Under the pieces are notes generated by a model that had not been told where the DNA came from, searched no databases, and saw only the letters and a program-made list of their open reading frames with translations. From assembly GCA_026982835.1 (NCBI GenBank), contig JALSGI010000915.1, positions 1-7,797 on the forward strand: 7,797 bases of DNA, read 5' to 3'. This document shows positions 6,674-7,797 of this stretch, piece by piece (positions within the stretch are counted from its first letter, which is position 1; each line of letters begins with the position of its first letter). The position numbers and the translations under genes were made by a program. Origin of the DNA: Planctomycetota bacterium (GTDB lineage: Bacteria > Planctomycetota > Planctomycetia > Pirellulales > S012-138).

Positions 6674-6970
6674 CCGCGGGCGTAAGCCCGTGGAAGAGCG
6701 TGCGCACGTCAGCGTCTGGGTCTTGGGTCTTGAGCCCCGCACGTCAGTGCGGGGAGAGATGGAATCGGCTTGCGCCATGCGCCGGAGCTTCCGCTCCGTG
6801 GCAAGAAAGAGCATTTCTTTTTGCAAGCGGCGAGCCGCCAGCTTCAGCTGGCGGAGAAGCGCGACATACAAGCTTTTATCCGGCTCTCCCCGGACTGAAG
6901 TCCGGGGCTCGCCGGTGCGAGAGCAATCGTGAACAACACCACCCGGCGAGCCGGAGGCGTGAGCCTCCGG
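6674..6970. repeat. Array of 20-nt palindromic hairpin modules (8-bp stem, 4-nt loop)
   Basis: Five full modules: 6674-6693 (stem CCGCGGGC, loop GTAA, one G-T wobble), 6735-6754 (stem CCCCGCAC, loop GTCA), 6835-6854 (stem CCGCCAGC, loop TTCA), 6888-6907 (stem CCCCGGAC, loop TGAA) and 6951-6970 (stem CCGGAGGC, loop GTGA). The last four have perfect 8-bp stems. Three degraded members also occur: 6783-6798 (6-bp stem, loop TTCC), 6801-6824 (imperfect 10-bp arms) and 6703-6712 (CGCACGTCAG, repeated at 6738-6747, with its second arm decayed). The modules at 6835, 6951 and, on the minus strand, 6888 share the leader CGAG just before the CC that opens the stem. The one at 6735 has TGAG. Stem sequences differ but pairing is kept. 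Confidence 0.85.
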
Positions 6971-7187
6971 TTGCTTCGAGCAAAACACAGCACCTCCGTT
7001 CCGAAAAACTGCATCTTTCCGAACGCGGCTCGCCAGACGCAAACAAAAACGCCAAACGGTTGGCACGGACCGGAATATCTCGCCGAATATCATCCACCAC
7101 GCGCACCGGAGCCGTGTGGTTCTGCTCAGGCGGTACCTGGTGCTCTGCCTCGGCTTGCACGGGCCAAGGTCCGCAACGTATCCTTTC

Positions 7188-7260
7188 TAAGAGCCTATCC
7201 GAAAAATTGTTCGAGCCTCACTATTTCCGAGAACGCAGGGATTTTTCGGATAGGCTCTAA
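7188..7260. mobile_element. MITE-like element with 17-bp terminal inverted repeats
   Basis: GAGCCTATCCGAAAAAT (7191-7207) and its exact reverse complement (7241-7257) bound a 67-bp element with a 33-nt centre. TAA flanks it on both sides (7188-7190 and 7258-7260). GAG-type termini with a 3-bp TNA target duplication are typical of the IS1031 group of the IS5 family. There is no transposase, so this would be a non-autonomous derivative. Alternatively it is simply a strong 69-nt RNA hairpin. It lies 68 nt upstream of the next gene and could influence its expression. Confidence 0.65.
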
Positions 7261-7317
7261 GTGGCCTCTTCACCGCCGGGGCCTCTGGCTGGGTAAACGT
7301 GTTTTGCCGCTTCTGTG

Positions 7318-7322
7318 GGAGG
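7318..7322 (+). promoter_or_regulatory. Shine-Dalgarno deciding the candidate selenoprotein start
   Basis: GGAGG directly abuts the ATG at 7323 but lies 6 nt before the ATG at 7329. The second ATG is therefore the likely start. Confidence 0.65.
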
Positions 7323-7328
7323 ATGGCC

Positions 7329-7797
7329 ATGCGCGTATCTTCTCTGTTGCCCGGGGCGGTGGTCGTTTTTGTTGGTTTGCTCTGCGGTGCGGAGCCGCTC
7401 CCGGCCCAAGTGCTGGGCAAAGCGGAACTTCGAGAAGAGCTGGACGATCTGGAACTTCGCGGCCGCTGGTACTATGAGGACCTGCCCGGGGCCATGCAAG
7501 AGGCCCGGCGAACCGGCAAACCCCTGTTCGTGCTGCTGCGCTGCCCGCCGTGAGCGGATATCCGCGGCATCGACGGGCAGTTGGCCCGTCACGATCCCCG
7601 CTTCGCCTCGCTGCTGGACCGGTTCGTCTGCGTGCGGCTGGTGCAGTGCTGGGGCCTGGACCGCCGGGTGTTCTCCTTCGATCCCAATCTCACCCTGGTG
7701 GTGTTCTTCATGAACGCCGACGGAGCGGTGTATGGCCGCTTCGGCACCCGGGATGCTCGCCGGGGGGACCGGCACGTGACGGCCCGGGGACTGGTCC
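7329..7797 (+). CDS. Candidate selenoprotein: exported thioredoxin-like protein with in-frame UGA (CPPU), 3' end cut by window edge
   Basis: From ATG at 7329 the frame encodes a signal peptide (MRVSSLLPGAVVVFVGLLCG, then AEPLPAQ as a plausible cleavage zone). Next comes WYYEDLPGAMQEARRTGKPL and FVLLRCPP, then TGA at 7551-7553 (codon 75). The same frame continues for 81 more codons without a stop: ADIRGIDGQLARHDPRF, LLDRFVCVRLVQ, LTLVVFFMNADGAVYGRFGT. This matches the thioredoxin-fold pattern: a helix and 'GKPLFV' strand before a CxxC, a 'DRFV.VRL' strand after it, then a '.FF.NADG' strand. The UGA falls on the second Cys of the CxxC, giving C72-P-P-U75. Codon use and protein style are equally good on both sides, and a SECIS-like hairpin follows. 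The likely role is an extracytoplasmic thiol/selenol redox protein. The alternative is a recent nonsense mutation or sequencing error in a Cys gene, in which case translation stops at 7553. Confidence 0.7.
7551..7553 (+). other. In-frame TGA, possible selenocysteine codon
   Basis: TGA replaces the codon expected for the second cysteine of a CxxC redox motif (TGC CCG CCG TGA). It is one base from TGC or TGT. Sec at CxxU is a well-known arrangement in thioredoxin-like selenoproteins. Confidence 0.6.
7569..7595 (+). promoter_or_regulatory. Candidate bacterial SECIS element
   Basis: GACGGGC (7572-7578) pairs perfectly with GCCCGTC (7584-7590) around the loop AGTTG. ATC (7569-7571) can pair with GAT (7593-7595) across a 2-nt bulge. 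The apical loop starts 25 nt after the UGA and has G then U at its second and third positions. Known bacterial SECIS elements lie within the coding sequence directly after UGA and carry a G (GU) in the apical loop. A bulged U in the upper stem, as in E. coli fdhF, is not evident. A separate 12-nt palindrome, GCGGATATCCGC, directly follows the UGA at 7554-7565. Confidence 0.5.

Larger units (their letters stand above)
6614..7328. other. Long repeat-rich non-coding region between moaA and the candidate selenoprotein gene
   Basis: About 715 nt with no convincing gene. It contains the palindrome array (6674-6970), an undetermined stretch (6971-7187) and the MITE-like element (7188-7260). Within the undetermined stretch, 7001-7028 resembles the inner part of the MITE-like element. 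Open frames through the region, including long antisense ones, show repeat-derived composition rather than protein motifs. No tRNA was recognised. Confidence 0.75.

Noticed and set aside
6674..6970. CRISPR array
   Set aside because: The repeated units differ in sequence and share only structure, and the spacers between them are partly degraded copies.
7070..7090. TTGGCACGGACC resembling a sigma-54 -24 box
   Set aside because: The -12 element (TTGC) is absent at the required spacing.
5426..7093. Long minus-strand open frame (555 codons)
   Set aside because: It runs antisense across moaA and through the repeat array, has no domain-like sequence, and follows from high GC content.
7208..7220. 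TTGTTCGAGCC resembling a tRNA T-arm
   Set aside because: There is no acceptor, D or anticodon arm around it. It lies in the centre of the MITE-like element.
7257..7775. Minus-strand open frame opposite the candidate selenoprotein
   Set aside because: The plus-strand reading has a signal peptide, ribosome binding site and thioredoxin-like strands. The minus reading is a low-complexity shadow.

Overview
The window is GC-rich and bacterial. It most resembles a planctomycete of the Pirellulales type. Three things suggest this: a six-domain ribosomal protein S1 with a long tail, a stand-alone FliN-like protein, and long intergenic stretches holding short tetraloop palindromes and IS-derived debris. 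That placement is inference from protein style and repeats, because no rRNA or other phylogenetic marker is present.

Layout. Minus strand 1774 to the left edge: ribosomal protein S1, lacking only its extreme C-terminus. 1775-2206 is non-coding and holds a possible S1 promoter, a leader hairpin and an 18-bp palindrome. Plus strand 2207-3118: a FliM/FliN-family (SpoA domain) protein. It converges, with an 18-nt gap, on a minus-strand single-domain CheY-like response regulator (3137-3553). 3554-4100 is non-coding. Plus strand 4101-5429: a protein with the CbiA/CobB (cobyrinate a,c-diamide synthase) architecture that has lost both the Walker A lysine and the glutaminase cysteine. Plus strand 5597-6613: MoaA (GTP 3',8-cyclase, molybdenum cofactor), preceded by a near-consensus sigma-54 promoter. 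6614-7328 is non-coding. It holds a run of 20-nt palindromes whose stems differ in sequence but keep the same 8-bp stem and 4-nt loop plan, then a 67-bp MITE-like element with 17-bp terminal inverted repeats and a TAA duplication. Plus strand 7329 to the right edge: an exported thioredoxin-like protein interrupted by one in-frame TGA.

The best candidate for something undescribed is the last gene. The TGA sits exactly where a CxxC motif would end, giving C-P-P-(UGA). The reading frame continues with the same amino-acid style and codon bias to the window edge. A perfect 7-bp stem with a G-U-containing 5-nt apical loop begins 18 nt after the UGA, which is where bacterial SECIS elements lie. This fits a CxxU selenoprotein better than a random nonsense mutation, but selA, selB, selC and selD lie outside the window and could not be checked. 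The second candidate is the CbiA-like pseudoenzyme beside moaA.

The genes do not form one pathway. They look like a core gene (S1), a motility or signalling pair (FliN-like and CheY-like), a cofactor gene (moaA) beside a cobyrinate-synthase-like pseudoenzyme, and an exported redox protein.
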